A stretch of 64,000 nt of DNA, taken from NCBI GenBank assembly GCA_964006375.1, contig OZ023265.1, forward strand, positions 14,326,752-14,390,751, in the 5' to 3' direction. Position numbers and translations under genes: made by a program. Each line of letters begins with the position of its first letter. The first letter of the stretch is position 1. This document shows positions 36,690-50,209 of the stretch, one piece after another. Below the pieces are notes generated by a model. It was not told where the DNA came from and searched no databases. It saw nothing but the letters and a program-made list of their open reading frames with translations. Source of the DNA: Tillus elongatus (Eukaryota > Arthropoda > Insecta > Coleoptera > Cleridae).

Positions 36690-37200
36690 GTAGTACAGTT
36701 GCAAAAAGTATGCTAAATTTTATAACTAATAATTTGCAGCAGAGTGCGAGTTATAATGGCTAAATATGTAAACATATATTGCGGTCTGGGAAATAACAAA
36801 CAGGTCGAGGAAAATTGTTTGTTTTATCGGAAAGCAAGTTATTAACATTGTTGATTTTCTAACACTAGTTGTGTGTAGTTATTTTGTGTAAGTTTGTAAT
36901 CAGGTTATTACATTTATATAGCGCTATTGCAGCACGGCATTAATTTATAGATATTATACATATAATACAGTTTAGTTCAGTTTATAGTTTATGCAACATG
37001 TAGCTGCAGTATTATAAAGCTAACAATAATAACCAAATCAAAATGTGACGCAGTTCATGCAATCGAAATTATGTTTAATTTTCTAATGTTAAATTTCCAG
37101 CTGTAAATGTTTGCCCAATCTGTTTGACTACAAATTAGAAGACAAATTACATTGGTAATTATATATTAATGTCCAATATACACCGGCAAAATAACATGTA
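36690..37200. other. Unassigned AT-rich DNA
   Basis: No recognisable feature. Confidence 0.4.
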
Positions 37201-37201
37201 T

Positions 37202-37376
<175 letters not shown>

Positions 37377-37724
37377 CTTTATTGGTCTTTTTGCTACAAA
37401 ATCCAGTAGATAAGACATGTCAAGATTAGATAAAAATACAAGAATATAAGGAAAACAAACACAAATATCACAGACAACAGACATCTTCCTCTACAAAAAT
37501 AAAAAGCATAATCCTAAAATGTCCAAAATTTCCAATCATCCAACAAAAATCTTTTCGTAAACCTAAAACACTCTAAAATCGAATTTAGCAAGTTCCGGTT
37601 CACATAATTGTAAAATAAACTAATAGAAATATCTTAGAGATATACTCTAAAAAATCTAAAATACAATTAAACAAGAACTTAAAAATAGCCACACATATAT
37701 ACACAATAAATACAAGTATAAAAA

Positions 37725-39130
<1,406 letters not shown>

Positions 39131-39187
39131 ATAAATGTAGAAAACAAAATCACACCGCCAGAAACAAACATCACATTTTTTTTAAAT

Positions 39188-39233
39188 TTCAACAACACAC
39201 CACGAGGGCTTACAGCCTAAATACTATCGTACC
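39188..39233 (-). mobile_element. Family A retrotransposon, 3' tail only
   Basis: CAACACACCACGAGGGCTTA through TACTATCGTACCG is the last 45 bp of family A, an extreme 5' truncation. Confidence 0.75.
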
Positions 39234-39384
39234 GTACACGTCAAAATAAAACATAAAAAACATGCATTCATCGAGCTGGATCCAATCGCGTAATCTTCTG
39301 CATAAGAGGCAAGGACGATGCCCCTGCGGCATCTAGGCACACGTCTAGATCAGCTTCATGGACGGAATATTATATTCAAAGTAT

Positions 39385-39718
39385 ACGTAACAATTATTAA
39401 TTACAGAATTAGTAGAATTACCATTGAAACACATCCCACGACTGTTTCGGTCTTATATGACGTCTTATGTTTAAGTTTAAAGATAAAAGAAACTATTTCA
39501 GAATCGTTTTTATAGAGTCTTGGCTTGATTTTGTTTAAATTTCTGCTATATAATTCGACAGCATAATATATCTATTCTGCGCAAAAACTGTATTTGAGGC
39601 CGTTAATGAAGCTACATATATAGTGTATTTTAATAATTGATTTAATTCCCCAGTTAAATAACAATCACTTGGCAAAATTTTTATTACATATCGTCTGTCA
39701 TTTTTCATTTTATTTTAT
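39385..39718 (-). repeat. 3' flank shared with another family A copy
   Basis: About 335 bp following the poly(A) of the 39.7-42.1 kb copy are matched in inverted orientation by 44841-45205 (for example GTTTCAATGGTAATTCTACT and TAGAAACTATTTTAG-type segments, with indels). Either a segmental inverted duplication or a sequence carried along by retrotransposition. Confidence 0.75.
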
Positions 39719-42110
39719 TTCAACAACACACCACGAGGGCTTATAGCCTAAATACTATCGTACCGTGGGTGTCGACAAGGAGGAAAGAGGCAGCTTGTTA
39801 CTTCTGGACTTAAAGGTTTGGAGGTTCGGAGAAGGAAAAACATGTGCCGGCAAGGAATTCCACAACTTGGAAGTCCTCGGGACAAAAGAGCGGGCATAAC
39901 AAGATGTTCTATGTCTGGTGACCTGGACAGTAAAAGGGTGCATTCGCTATGTTCCCCTGGTGGATCTGTTGGGGGCAGCAGGTGGGGGAACTATGGAGGA
40001 AAGCTCCTCTGAGCAGTGCCCGTGCAGATATACATAAAAGAGAGAGAGAGGTCACCAACGGCACGTCGGTGGGCAAGGGATGGCAGCCTTTGGGTGAGGG
40101 TAGGGTCACCGATGAGACGTATAGCTCTCTTTTGAATGGAGTCCAGGATAGCGAGTGTAGAAGCGGCAGCGGCATCCCAGATGTGTGAGCAGTATTCAAG
40201 GTTTGGCCTTATTTGTGAAGTATATAAGGTATAGAGATTAGCTGGTGAAAAGTATTTGCGAGCCCGGAAAAGGAAACCTAATTTCTTAGCAGCCGCTTCT
40301 GCAATTGATGTGACATGTTGGTGCCAATTAAGATTTCGATCCACAGAAATGCCAACAAGAGAAAAGGACTAATTACTTTGAATAACTTGGTTGTTCATTG
40401 TGATGGGTCTAGTGCTGGTGTATCTCTTGTGAGAAAGAAAGCAAAACTTAGTTTTGCTGGGGTTGAATTGTACAAGATTTCTACTTCCCCAGTCTAATAT
40501 TTTTTGGAGATCCACGAAGACAGAACCCTCCATGAGTCTGCGATCCTCATCTAATTGGGCTAAAGAGACAGGCTTAGAATATTGTATATTTGAATGGAGG
40601 GTGCTGTCGTCCACGTAGCTGTGAACTGGGTTGGATGTGCTCGAGAGGAGGTCATTGATATGGAGAAGAAACAAGGTAGGGGCTAAAGCTGAACCTTGAG
40701 GAACTCCTGCATTAACTGGATACAGTTTAGAGGAATGGCCATCCACAACAACAGATATGCTCCTGTTTGAGAGGAAATTTGCTGTCCACATACAGAGTTT
40801 TGGTGGTAGGCCATAGGCCGGAAGTTTATTAAGCAGCGTTCCGTGCCAGACCTGATCGAATGCTTTGGATATGTCTAGAGCGACAATCTGGGATTCACCG
40901 TGTAGTTCCATAGACTTGTTCCAAGAAGGGGTGACAAAGGAAAGAAGGTCGGCAGTTTATCTGCGCTGACGGAATCCATACTGCCTGTTGTGGATTAGAT
41001 TGTGTTTTTCAAGAAATTTTAGTAATCCGGTGTTTATATACTTTTGCATCACATTAGAGACGACTGAAACGAGAGAAATATGCCTGTAGTTACTAGGAAG
41101 CGCTTCGGATCCTTTCTTGGGGACGGGCTGTACTCGATCAGTTTTCCAGTTACTAGGGAATGTGCCTCTATTGTAGTATGTCTGAAACAGACGAGTCAGG
41201 ACAGGAGCAAGTTCTGGTGCGCATTTTTTGAGAACAATTGCTGGGATCTTGTCAAGGCCAGAGGCTTTCCTGATATTAAGAGAAGAGATCATCTTTCGTA
41301 CCTTTTTAGTTTTGAAAGTGATATCAGTCATTTTATGTGCGACATTGGGGACTGTTGGTGGTTGAACATTTGGAGGTGGGTTGAGAGTAGAATTGGTGGC
41401 GAACAACGAGGCAAAAAGTTCAGCCTTGCCCAGGGCGGTAGAAACAATTTCATCTCCTGCGACATGTGGTGGGAACGTGCTCTTGCAGAAATTATTCCCA
41501 ATAGATTTAGCAAGAGTCCAGATGGGTTCGCTGCCGCTGGAGCTTAAGAGGACTTTTTGATGTGATTATTAAACGAATTTTTTGCCTCAGAAAGAATGCG
41601 GACATAGCGGTTTCTTGCGTCGTTAAACGCTTGACGGTTTTCTTGACTGGGATTGTGTAGAAGTTTTTTCTGAGCTTTGACCTTTTCAAGTCTGGGCTTG
41701 TCACAAGATTTAGAGTACCAGGGCTTTTGACTGGCTGCAGAGGTTTTCTGTGTACGTGGAGTAAATAAATTTATGCCAGCGTGTATAATTTCGTTGCCGT
41801 TTTGTGAGATATCAGATGGGTCAGGATGAGAGAAGCAGACAGACGCCCATGGAAATGAGGAAAAGTAATCTCGCATTTCGTCCCAGTTCGCTGAGTTGTA
41901 GTGCCAAACGATTCGTGGGTGTGATGACTGTCTGACCTCGGGTTGCATTGCACAAAAAGCAGTGACAATGCCTTGGTCTGAGCGACCCAGGGGGGCGGTG
42001 ACTGATATCTTAGAGCAGTTAGGATTTGTAGTAAGAAGGAGATACAATTGATCCAATTGGTCCATTGGATCTCCTTCTCTCCACATAGTAAGAAGGAGAT
42101 CCATTGATGT
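39719..42110 (-). mobile_element. Family A retrotransposon, copy 3, longest inverted copy
   Basis: Spans from within the endonuclease (APLGRSDQGIVTAF; normally an SDH box) through RT to the 3' end. A short direct duplication containing GATCTCCTTCTTACTA lies at its 5' edge (about 42025-42100), where the sequence is interrupted. Protein pieces: 42104-41544 (endonuclease end and linker), 41406-40957, 40911-40369 (RT), 40344-39755 (C-terminus). Confidence 0.9.
39755..42104 (-). pseudogene. Family A ORF2 (endonuclease end, RT, C-terminus)
   Basis: In order: APE endonuclease C-terminal motif SDQ; linker FTPRTQKTSA; RT fingers (NIRKASGLDKIPAIVLKKC, LPSNYRHISLVS, QYGFRQRR); palm with LDISKAFDQVWH, GVPQGSALAP and YVDD where YADD is usual; thumb SVDRNLNWHQHV; and the C-terminal SFVPRTSKLWNSLP box. 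Defects seen: TAA in place of Ser after QYGFRQRR, TAG after NQVIQSN (about 40369), and frameshifts. YVDD is known as an active variant in other RTs, so the main damage is the stops. Confidence 0.85.
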
Positions 42111-42119
42111 ATTATTTAA

Positions 42120-42520
42120 ATCCAGTCATTTAATTACTTTTGATTCATATGCATATTGTTTTAGCAATTATAAAAGTATGTCAAGAATACTTTTAGACCG
42201 AGACATAAACAAGAGCTAAGCATCATTGGTATATTCCGAAACCAAACGTAAGAAAATGACATTCTTGAAGATCGACGATACTGGTAGACTGAAGAATATA
42301 TAATTTTACACAATGTGTAGGCCAATTGAAGTTTATTGTACTATCAAGTTCAACGCCAAGCTCACCAGGTCCAAGTCGAACTCAGAATGCAGTAAACATT
42401 TAACTGTTTTCATCGTTTTTTAAGTAGAATGAAATAAAAATGTAGCTAAATTAACATATTGTTTTAAGACCATTTATTTTACCCTGTACGTCGTGAGTAT
42501 ATATACATACACACACCCAC
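42120..42520. other. Unassigned AT-rich DNA
   Basis: No recognised feature between the retrotransposon and the next AT array. Confidence 0.4.
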
Positions 42521-42523
42521 AAA

Positions 42524-42524
<1 letters not shown>

Positions 42525-42615
<91 letters not shown>
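42525..42615. repeat. (AT)n microsatellite
   Basis: AT array preceded by a short ACAC tract. No composite repeat ends are visible beside it. Confidence 0.95.
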
Positions 42616-42616
<1 letters not shown>

Positions 42617-43025
42617 TATTTTTTATTTATAGTATATATTCGCATGATAGAATTAGGCGCTTTCGACCGCAAACTTTGTCCTGGTATTAGGAGATAAATG
42701 GTCCAAGGCTGATATTACACAATTCTTGATTGATTGTACAGCTCTATCTATAAAATGTTGTGTAAACTAGAGCTATCGTGACAACATACTACCTGCTCCT
42801 GCACCGAGATGGCGTCCCTGCCGTATCTCTCACAACGTTCTCCAGGTTGACATCCTGCGACAACTTCCATTGGTTAGATTTTTACATACGATTTATTATA
42901 GCATAGCAGTACATATAGCGTCATCTCCCTTTGTCCAACATTGTAGATATTGCATTACAGAGTCTGAAGTGATGGCGAGGATTATTTTATTATTAATTTG
43001 AATTCTGAATTTAGAATTTTCTTCC

Positions 43026-43075
43026 TCTGAAGATGTTGACATTGTCAACGAAACGATCGTAAGGTCTCTGAAATA
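43026..43075 (+). ncRNA. Hammerhead-like motif, GAAACGATC type
   Basis: CTCTGAAGATG, stem II GTTGAC/GTCAAC, then GAAACGATCGTAAGGTC. The motif is nearly identical to the minus-strand motif beside a PLE fragment at 50.9 kb, and the following 70 bp resemble those at 14.2 kb. Stem I pairing is poor, so it is probably a relic of a PLE end. Confidence 0.4.
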
Positions 43076-43159
43076 TGTCTTGTGGTGATTTGGGTGTTCT
43101 CCAAGTGTACTTATTAGTGCTAATCACAGGTTCCAGTTTTCACATAGTACCTCAATGTA

Positions 43160-43615
43160 TATTTTATATGAAGCTAGATATACTATAGTATAGGTATTAC
43201 ATCTTTTCGTCTTTCGTTGGGTCCAAAATTAAATTTAAATTTTTTGGTACCTTTCAGTAACTCAACTCAGAATACCATTTCTTCTGCCACTGAATTTGAG
43301 TAAGTGGTTTTTATCGTACATTTTCGTTAATCTTGTGCTCTCTTTTTGAGAAGAAAACCTTTAATACCTCATTGTATATTTTATATGAAGCTAGAAAATC
43401 AAAATTCTATAGGCATATGTAGGTTCTGTATCGCTTAAAGAAGGCCTTTGTAAATTTTATTAAAATCACAGAAATTTGCTAGAAGTTAGTATGATTTTTT
43501 GTGTGGAAAAACTCATCTCCCGCGATGGCAAAGCAAGCATTCGATAAACAAGGTACTCTTCTAATTAACATTTTAACTTATTTTAATTTATTTAACTTAT
43601 TTTACCTTTTTTTTG
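43160..43615. other. Unassigned AT-rich DNA
   Basis: A phrase near ACCTCA-TTGTATATTTTATATGAAG occurs twice (43148 and 43366), suggesting a 220-bp diverged duplication. Confidence 0.4.
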
Positions 43616-43621
43616 CCTCAT

Positions 43622-43756
43622 GGCGAATTTTCATTAGGAAAAATTCGATAATAGAGAAGAGGTCACGATGAAAAGCTTTTGAAAAAATTTCCTCAGACGA
43701 GCACAAATTTGGGTCCCTAGAACCCAAAACCAAGGTCCTTAAAGTTTTTTAAATAT

Positions 43757-43846
<90 letters not shown>

Positions 43847-44060
43847 AGCGATAACTCCAAAAGTACTAAACTGATTCCAATCAAACTTGGCAAAAATATT
43901 GTTTGGGCAAAAACAGAGGTCGTTAGTCAGCCTTTATGCTGAAGTATTTTCGGTAGAAAATCGGGAAAAGTTTTTGAAAACGCAATATTTTTGTATCAGA
44001 GTAACTAGAATGAGACTTTACATGTGGCTAGAACTAGTGCAAATAAACCTATTTAGTGAA
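43622..44060 (+). repeat. Composite repeat, diverged partial copy
   Basis: Degraded end A (GGCGAATTTTCATTAGGAAA), CAAATTTGGGTCCCTAGAAC, AT array, CGAGCGATAACTCCAAAAG and early body. Confidence 0.7.
43760..43843. repeat. (AT)n microsatellite
   Basis: AT array in the diverged composite copy. Confidence 0.95.
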
Positions 44061-44261
44061 TTTTAAGTAATTTGGGACACAATATTTTGAGTTTTTAAAT
44101 TAATAATAAAATCCTAAAGAGATGCGTTGAGACGACTTAGTGGTTAAAGTCTAATGCCTGACAGACAGGGTAGTTAACTGCCACGCGTAGATTGGTTCAT
44201 AAGGTATAAACCATACATCAACGATAACCAAAGTAAATATATACCAGGCATAAAACAGAAG

Positions 44262-44840
44262 AAAGAAGAAATTAGGTTTCCTCTTCCGCGCTCGCAAATA
44301 CTTTTCACCAGCTAATCTCTATACTTTATATAATTCACATATAAGACTAAACCTCGAATACTGCTCCCACATCTGGGGTGCTGCTGCTGCTTCTACACTC
44401 GCTATCCTGGACTCCATTCAGAAGAGAGCTATACGTCTCATCGGTGACACTACACTCACCCAAAGGCTGCCATCGCTTGCACACCGACGTGCCGTTGGTG
44501 ACCTCTCTCTCTTTTATAGATATCTGCACGGGCACTGCTCAGAGGAGCTTTCCTCCATAGTTCCCCCACCTGCTGCCTCCAACAGATCTACCAGGGGAAC
44601 AGAGCGAATGCACCCTTTTACTGTCCAGGACACCAGACATAGAACATCTTGTTATGCCCGCTCTTTTGTCTCGAGGACTTCCAAGTTGTGGAATTCCTTG
44701 CCGGCACATGTTTTTCCTTCTCCCCCGAACCTCCAAACCTTCAAGTCCAGAATTAACAAGTTGACCCTTTCCTCCTTGTCGACACCCACGGTACGATAGT
44801 ATTTAGGCTGTAAGCCCTCGTGGTGTGTTGTTGAAATAAA
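44262..44840 (+). mobile_element. Family A retrotransposon, copy 4 (3' fragment)
   Basis: Begins at GAAATTAGGTTTCCTC (ORF2 thumb region) and runs to TGTAAGCCCTCGTGGTGTG and a short A-rich tail. Its 3' flank matches that of copy 3 in inverted orientation. Codes the C-terminal SFVSRTSKLWNSLPAHVFP box with few lesions. Confidence 0.85.
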
Positions 44841-45205
44841 AAAATACTACCCGAACAAACAATCGTGAAATCTCGGCTGCAATTATGGAAAATGACAGAC
44901 GACATGAAATTTAAAATTTGCCAAGTAATATCTATTTAACTAGGGGATTCAATCAATTATTAAAAGGCACTATATTTGTATCTGTATGAATGGCCCCAAA
45001 TACAGTTTTAGCGCAGCATAGATATATTATGCTGTCGCATAATATAGTAGAAATGTAAACATGAAGCCAAGTCTCTATAAAAATGATTCTAAAATAGTTT
45101 CTTTTATCTTTAAACTTAAAGATAAGACCTCATATAAGACCGAAACAGTTGTGGGATGTGTTTCAATGGTAATTCTACTAATTCTGTAACTAATTGTTAA
45201 TACTT
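44841..45205 (+). repeat. 3' flank shared with family A copy 3
   Basis: Inverted match of 39385-39718. The two stop matching near GTAACTAATTGTTAA, after which this copy enters a composite-repeat remnant (about 45212-45390, ending in end B). Confidence 0.75.
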
Positions 45206-45211
45206 AGATAT

Positions 45212-45390
45212 CGATGGTAACACTATCGAAAGAATTCTTCAAATGTGCGCCTACTAGGACCTCTAAAATCGATCTTCAAGGTCTGTGTAAGTTTAAAGTA
45301 TTAACTTTACTAAGATAGATTCTAATAATAGTGTACAATTCTCATGCAAATTCGCTACTAAAACGCACTTGCTGCGTCCCGAAATTTTTT
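45212..45390 (+). repeat. Composite repeat, deleted copy
   Basis: GGACCTCTAAAATCGA-type end A-side sequence is joined to end B (ATTCGCTACTAAAACGCACT, GCTGCGTCCCGA) without AT array or body. Confidence 0.6.
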
Positions 45391-45399
45391 TCGCGCTTT

Positions 45400-46197
45400 G
45401 ATTGTGAAAATTGTATCATTAGTGCTGTACAAATGTAATGTTGTCAAAGCCTTAGTTTTTTTGAACGAATAAATAATTAGGATTTCACAAATCAAGACTA
45501 AAAGGATTTCATGCATTTTGATGAGATATCGTTTAATCTGTGCTTTATAAGTAAATAATATGTATTTTTAGACTTATTAGAAAGTAAATAAGGCCGTAGG
45601 GACTTCTGAATAGGATATAAATTGCAAAATGAATATTGCATGCGAAGACTCAAATGTTTAACAGAGATATTAAATGAATGTTCTCTGAAAGGGGAGCCTG
45701 AATTTATTATTGACGGTTTAATTAGTTTTCCTTTTATTTGGTCTCGTCAGATTGAACTTCTGAATAAAATAAAAGTTCTGTAATTCTGAACTAATGAAAG
45801 AATTTGAATTAGAACTGAAACTTTAGCCGTAACATTCTGTTCAGGGGTAGAATTCGCTGATTTTCAATGTCACATTCACTTAGACCGACGCTGTATCCTT
45901 TATTAATAATACATTGAAATGGAAATTCGTCGAAAACTTTGTTTTTAAGAATATGGGTCAGCTAATTCTTTTAGCGAAACCTTACCTAATCTTTCTACGC
46001 CTGGTGATTCAATAATTACTTTCCTTTCCAGTTGTTACATAAGGGGTTTTCAAAAACCATTTATTATGGTAATAAAAACAATAATGTTGAGGAGACTTTA
46101 TTCACTGTCGGGATTTATATAAGATGACTTTAAAAAATCCGGACGCAATTATTACATTTCTTTTTTTTTCTTTTGTCAAATTTTCATAAAGAACTTT
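45400..46197. other. Unassigned AT-rich DNA
   Basis: A short end B-like CCGGACGCAATTATT lies at 46138. Otherwise no feature. Confidence 0.4.
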
Positions 46198-48530
46198 TTT
46201 ACTACAAATCCTGAATGCTCTAAAATATCAGTCACCGCCTCGGTCACCCCTCGGTCGCTCAGACCATGGCATGGTCACCGCTTCCTGCGCAATGTAACCC
46301 CAGGTCACACAGACATCACACCCACGTATCAAAAGGCACTACAACTCCGCGAACTGGGACGAAATGCGAGATTAATTTTCCTCATTTCCATGGGCGTCTG
46401 TCTGCTTCTCTCATCCTGACCCCTCAGATATCTCATAAAACGTCACCGAAATTATCCAAGCTGGTATGGAATTATTTATTCCACGTACACAGAAAACCTC
46501 TGCAGTCACTCAAAAGCCCTGGTTCTCTAAATCTTGTGACAAGGCCAGACTTGAAAAGGTCAAAGCTCACAAAACACTTCTACACAATCCCAGTCAAGAA
46601 GACCGTCAAGCATTTAACGACGCAAAAAACCGCTATGTCCGCATTCTTTCTAAGGCAAAAAGCTCGTTTGATAACCACATCAAAAACAAAGTCCTCTTAA
46701 GCTCCAAAGGCAGCAAACCCTTCTGGACTCTTGCTAAATCTATTGGAAATAATTTTTGCAAGAGCACGTTCTCACCTCTTGTCTCAGGGGATAAAATTGT
46801 TTCTACCGCACTGGGCAAGGCTGAACTTTTTGCCTCGTTGTTTGCCGCAAATATACTCTCAACCCACCTCCAAATGCTGAACCACCAACAGTCCCCAATG
46901 TCGCGCATAAAATGACGGACATCATTTTCAAAACTAAAAAGGTACGAAAGATGCTCTCTTCTCTTAATACCAGGAAAGCCTCTGGCCTTGACGAGATCCC
47001 AGCAATTGTTCTCAAAAAATGCTCACCAGAACTTGCTCCTGTCCTGGCTCGTCTGTTTGAGACATCTTACAATAGAGACATATTCCCTAGTAACTGGAAA
47101 ACTGCTCGAGTATAATCCGTCCCCAAGAAAGGATCCAAAGCGCTTCCTAGCAACTACAGGCCTATTTCTCTCCTTTCAGTCTTCTCTAAAGTGATGGAAA
47201 AGTATATAAAGACCAAATTACTAAAATTTCTTGAAAAACACAGTCTAATCCACGACAGGCAGTATGGATTCCGTCAGCGCAGATCAACTGCCGACCTCCT
47301 TTCCTTTGTCATCCATTCTTGGAACAAGTCTATGGAACTACACAGTGAATCCCAGATTGTCGCTCTAGACATATCCAAAGCCTTCGACCAGGTCTGGCAC
47401 GCAGCGCTGCTCAATAAACTACCGGCCTATGGCCTACCATCAAAACTATGTACCTGGACAGCAAACTTCCTCTCCAACCGGAGCATTTCTGTTGTTGTGG
47501 ATGGACATTTCTCTAAAGTATATCCAATTAATGCAGGAGTTCCTCAAGGTTCAGCTTTAGCCCCTACTTTGTTTCTTCTTCACATCAATGACCTCTTCTC
47601 TAGCACATCCAACCCAGTTTACAGTTACGCGGACGACAGCATCCTCCACTCAAATATACAATATTCTAAGCCTGTCTCTTTGGCTCAACTAGATGAAGAT
47701 CGCAGACACATGGAGGGTTCTGTCTCTGTGGATCTCCAAAAAATATTAGACTGGGGAAATAGAAATCTTGTACAATTCAACCCCACCAAATCTCAGTCTT
47801 GCTTTCTTTCTCATAAAAGATACATCAGCCATAGAACCATGACAATGAACAACCAAGTTATTCAAAGTAATTAGTCCTTTTCACTTGTTGGCATTTCTGT
47901 GGATTGAAATCTCAATTGGCATCAACATGTCACATCAATTGCAGAAGCGGCTGCTAAGAAATTAGGTTTCCTCTTTCGGGCTCGCAAATACTTTTCACCA
48001 GCTAATCTCTATACCTTATATACTTCACAAATAAGGCTAAACCTCGATTACTGCTCCCACATCTGGGGTGCCGCTGCCGCTTTTACTCTCGCTATCCTGG
48101 ACTCTATTCAGAAGAGAGCTATACGTCTCATTGGTGACCCTACCCTCACCCAAAGGCTGCCATGCCTTGCCCACCGACGTGCTGTTGGTGGCCTCTCTCT
48201 CTCTTTTATAGATATCTGCACGGGTAGTGCTCAGAGGAGCTTTCTTCCATAGTTCCTCCACCTGCTGCCCCCAACAGATCTACCAGGGGAACAGAGCGAA
48301 TGCCCCCTTTTACGGTCCAGGTCACCAAACATAGAACATCCTGTTATGCCCGCTCTTTTGTCCCGAGGACTTCCAACTTGTGGATTTCCTTGCCGGCACA
48401 TGTTTTTCCTTCGCCTTCGAACCTCCAAACCTTCAAGTCCAGAATTAACAAGTTGCCTCTTTCCTCCTTGTCGACACCCACGGTACGATAGTATTTAGGC
48501 TGTAAGCCTCCGTGGTGTGTTGTTGAATTT
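46198..48530 (+). mobile_element. Family A retrotransposon, copy 5 (longest plus-strand copy)
   Basis: Starts at ACTACAAATCCTGAATGC in the endonuclease, at nearly the same place as copy 3, and runs through RT to the 3' end and poly(A). It is the least damaged RT of the family in this window. Confidence 0.9.
46912..48487 (+). pseudogene. Family A ORF2, reverse transcriptase with intact YADD
   Basis: A single frame from MTDIIFKTKKVRKML holds RT fingers, LDISKAFDQVWH, NAGVPQGSALAPTLF, and YADDSILHSN with both catalytic Asp. Lesions: CAA to TAA at 47113, TAG at 47872 (GAG in copy 1), CGA to TGA near 47910, and a 2-bp gain in a CTCTCT tract near 48200 that shifts the C-terminal frame. Upstream, 46466-46915 encodes the linker (FIPRTQKTSAVTQKPW) in another frame. 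Confidence 0.9.
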
Positions 48531-48534
48531 AAAA

Positions 48535-49270
48535 AAAAAATTTTTTTTGGATATGTTTTCTGAGGTAACTAGAATCTTTATCAAAGCAACCATTACATAT
48601 TTTCATAACATACATTTTATTACCTATCCATTTTCCTATCAGTAGTAGTTAATTCTGTACAAATCAGGTTTGATCTTGTTAACTGTTTTATAAAAATAGA
48701 TAGAAATATCGGATTTGACTAAAAGTTCTTTTGGTAATAAAACAAATTTAGCTTCTCCCTAGACTTTATATATCGTACCAAAAAAACACATTCAACTAGC
48801 TTCCACATTATAGGTTTAGAAACTTTGTCTTCCCTATTGTTTATGATGGTAGTTTTACCTGTGGACCTTTATCACCTTCGGTTACGGATTTATCACCGGT
48901 CAATAGCAATTAGTTACCAAGATTGTGAATGCAGGTGGCGACCTCTAAAGATACGTATCTTGATTAGGAAACGATGTACCGAAATATGGGTGTATACAGT
49001 TATCTTTCTATGTAGACGAAATGTCTGTGTCTTCTAGATAAGCGGCAATTAGTCCTGTCTCAACACCCACATATTTACTTGTGCATATTACCGTAAATTA
49101 TAATTTAGTTCACAGTTTTGTCAACGAAAGCAGTTTGTTGGTTTAAATAAAAGATATCTGAAAACCAAGAAAAATAAGGGCAGCCATTTTAATTTGACAT
49201 CCACATCGTCACAACGTGTGGAAGTATCGCAAAAACCAAAATAAAAAAATCTGAACATATTTTCGAAAAC
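48535..49270. other. Unassigned AT-rich DNA
   Basis: No recognisable feature. Confidence 0.4.
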
Positions 49271-49278
49271 TTGCTTTC

Positions 49279-49614
49279 ATGCAAGACGAGTATATTATCT
49301 CAATTGAAAATGCACTAAGTATAGATACAGATGTAAATGCAGACGTCGATGATCATATTGAAGATGAAACTTTTACTGACAATTTTGATTGTTCCAAGGG
49401 AATATTATCGGTGTTGGAGAAACATAATTGGTACGCCCCCTGTCTCTTTACTTTCATTCAGTTGCAATATACTTTAAGTTTCTACCTGGAATTATTCATC
49501 TCTGGATTTCACAATCTTTTCCAATTTGCTGGTAATCCTTATCCTCTAGACGTCTGTATCGCATTAGGTTTACGTATGAACAATGCCATACAAAGAATAC
49601 TTATATACCGTTAG
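49279..49614 (+). CDS. Uncharacterised 111-codon ORF
   Basis: The predicted protein has an acidic N-terminal third (many Asp/Glu around residues 15-40) and a hydrophobic, aromatic second half. I recognise no family. A chance ORF or a fragment of a decayed element is likelier than a gene: no splice context, upstream signal or homologous copy was seen. Confidence 0.15.
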   Translation: MQDEYIISIENALSIDTDVNADVDDHIEDETFTDNFDCSKGILSVLEKHNWYAPCLFTFIQLQYTLSFYLELFISGFHNLFQFAGNPYPLDVCIALGLRMNNAIQRILIYR

Positions 49615-49784
49615 GTTCATCATTGTAAATAGCTTGAGCTGTCTTTGACGTATTCTTTAGATGCACCTAGTGGATTTTCTTCACTAGAAATAATGCTTCT
49701 ACCTAGTTGGCCATTCTGTATTACTGACATTATGTTATGTCACCTAGCGTTACGCTAAAGCTCGATAAAAGCAAGCGTTCAGGT

Positions 49785-50200
49785 CAGTTCTACGCCAGAT
49801 CTCAACTTCTTCGCTTCGTAGAACCCCGAGTTCCTAATTTTACACTTAAACATCGCTCGTATGTTTAAGCTAGTTCAATTCTACAGTGCAGTTCTACGTT
49901 CGATCTCCTCTTCTTAAATTCACGGGACTCCGAGTTCCTAATTTTCTACTTAAACACCGCTCGCGTGTTTAAGTCAGTGCAGTGCCACAGTTCTACGCCA
50001 AATCTCATCTTTGCTCCTTCTTCGCTCCTTGAAACACTGAGTTCCAAATCTTCCACTTAAACATCACTCGTGTGTTTAAGCCAGTTCAATTCTACAGTGC
50101 CGTTCTACAACGAATCTCATCTTCGTCGCTTGTTGGGACTTCTAAGATCCCGATCTTCTACCTAAACATCGCTAGTGTGATTACGCCACTTCAGTTCAAG
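49785..50200 (+). repeat. Four-unit ~104-bp tandem repeat with conserved hairpin
   Basis: Units start near 49785, 49889, 49988 and 50100 with CAGTTCTACG-like sequence and carry GATCTC and CCGAGTTCCTAATTTTC-like blocks. Each has CTTAAACA and TGTTTAAG facing each other across 9 bp, kept in units 1-3. The unit is GC-richer than its surroundings. It may be part of an LTR or a satellite. Confidence 0.8.
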
Positions 50201-50209
50201 ATCCAATCT

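Noticed and set aside
39818..40188. ORFs antisense to family A (also 9985-10179, 35891-36088, 44539-44736, 48231-48428)
   Set aside because: The same antisense frame appears in every family A copy because the coding strand is conserved; the sense strand carries the RT motifs.
44107..44210. tRNA-like stretch (ACTTAGTGGTTAA ... TTGGTTCATAAGG)
   Set aside because: A and B box matches are partial and no cloverleaf pairing is apparent; too weak to list as an RNA gene.
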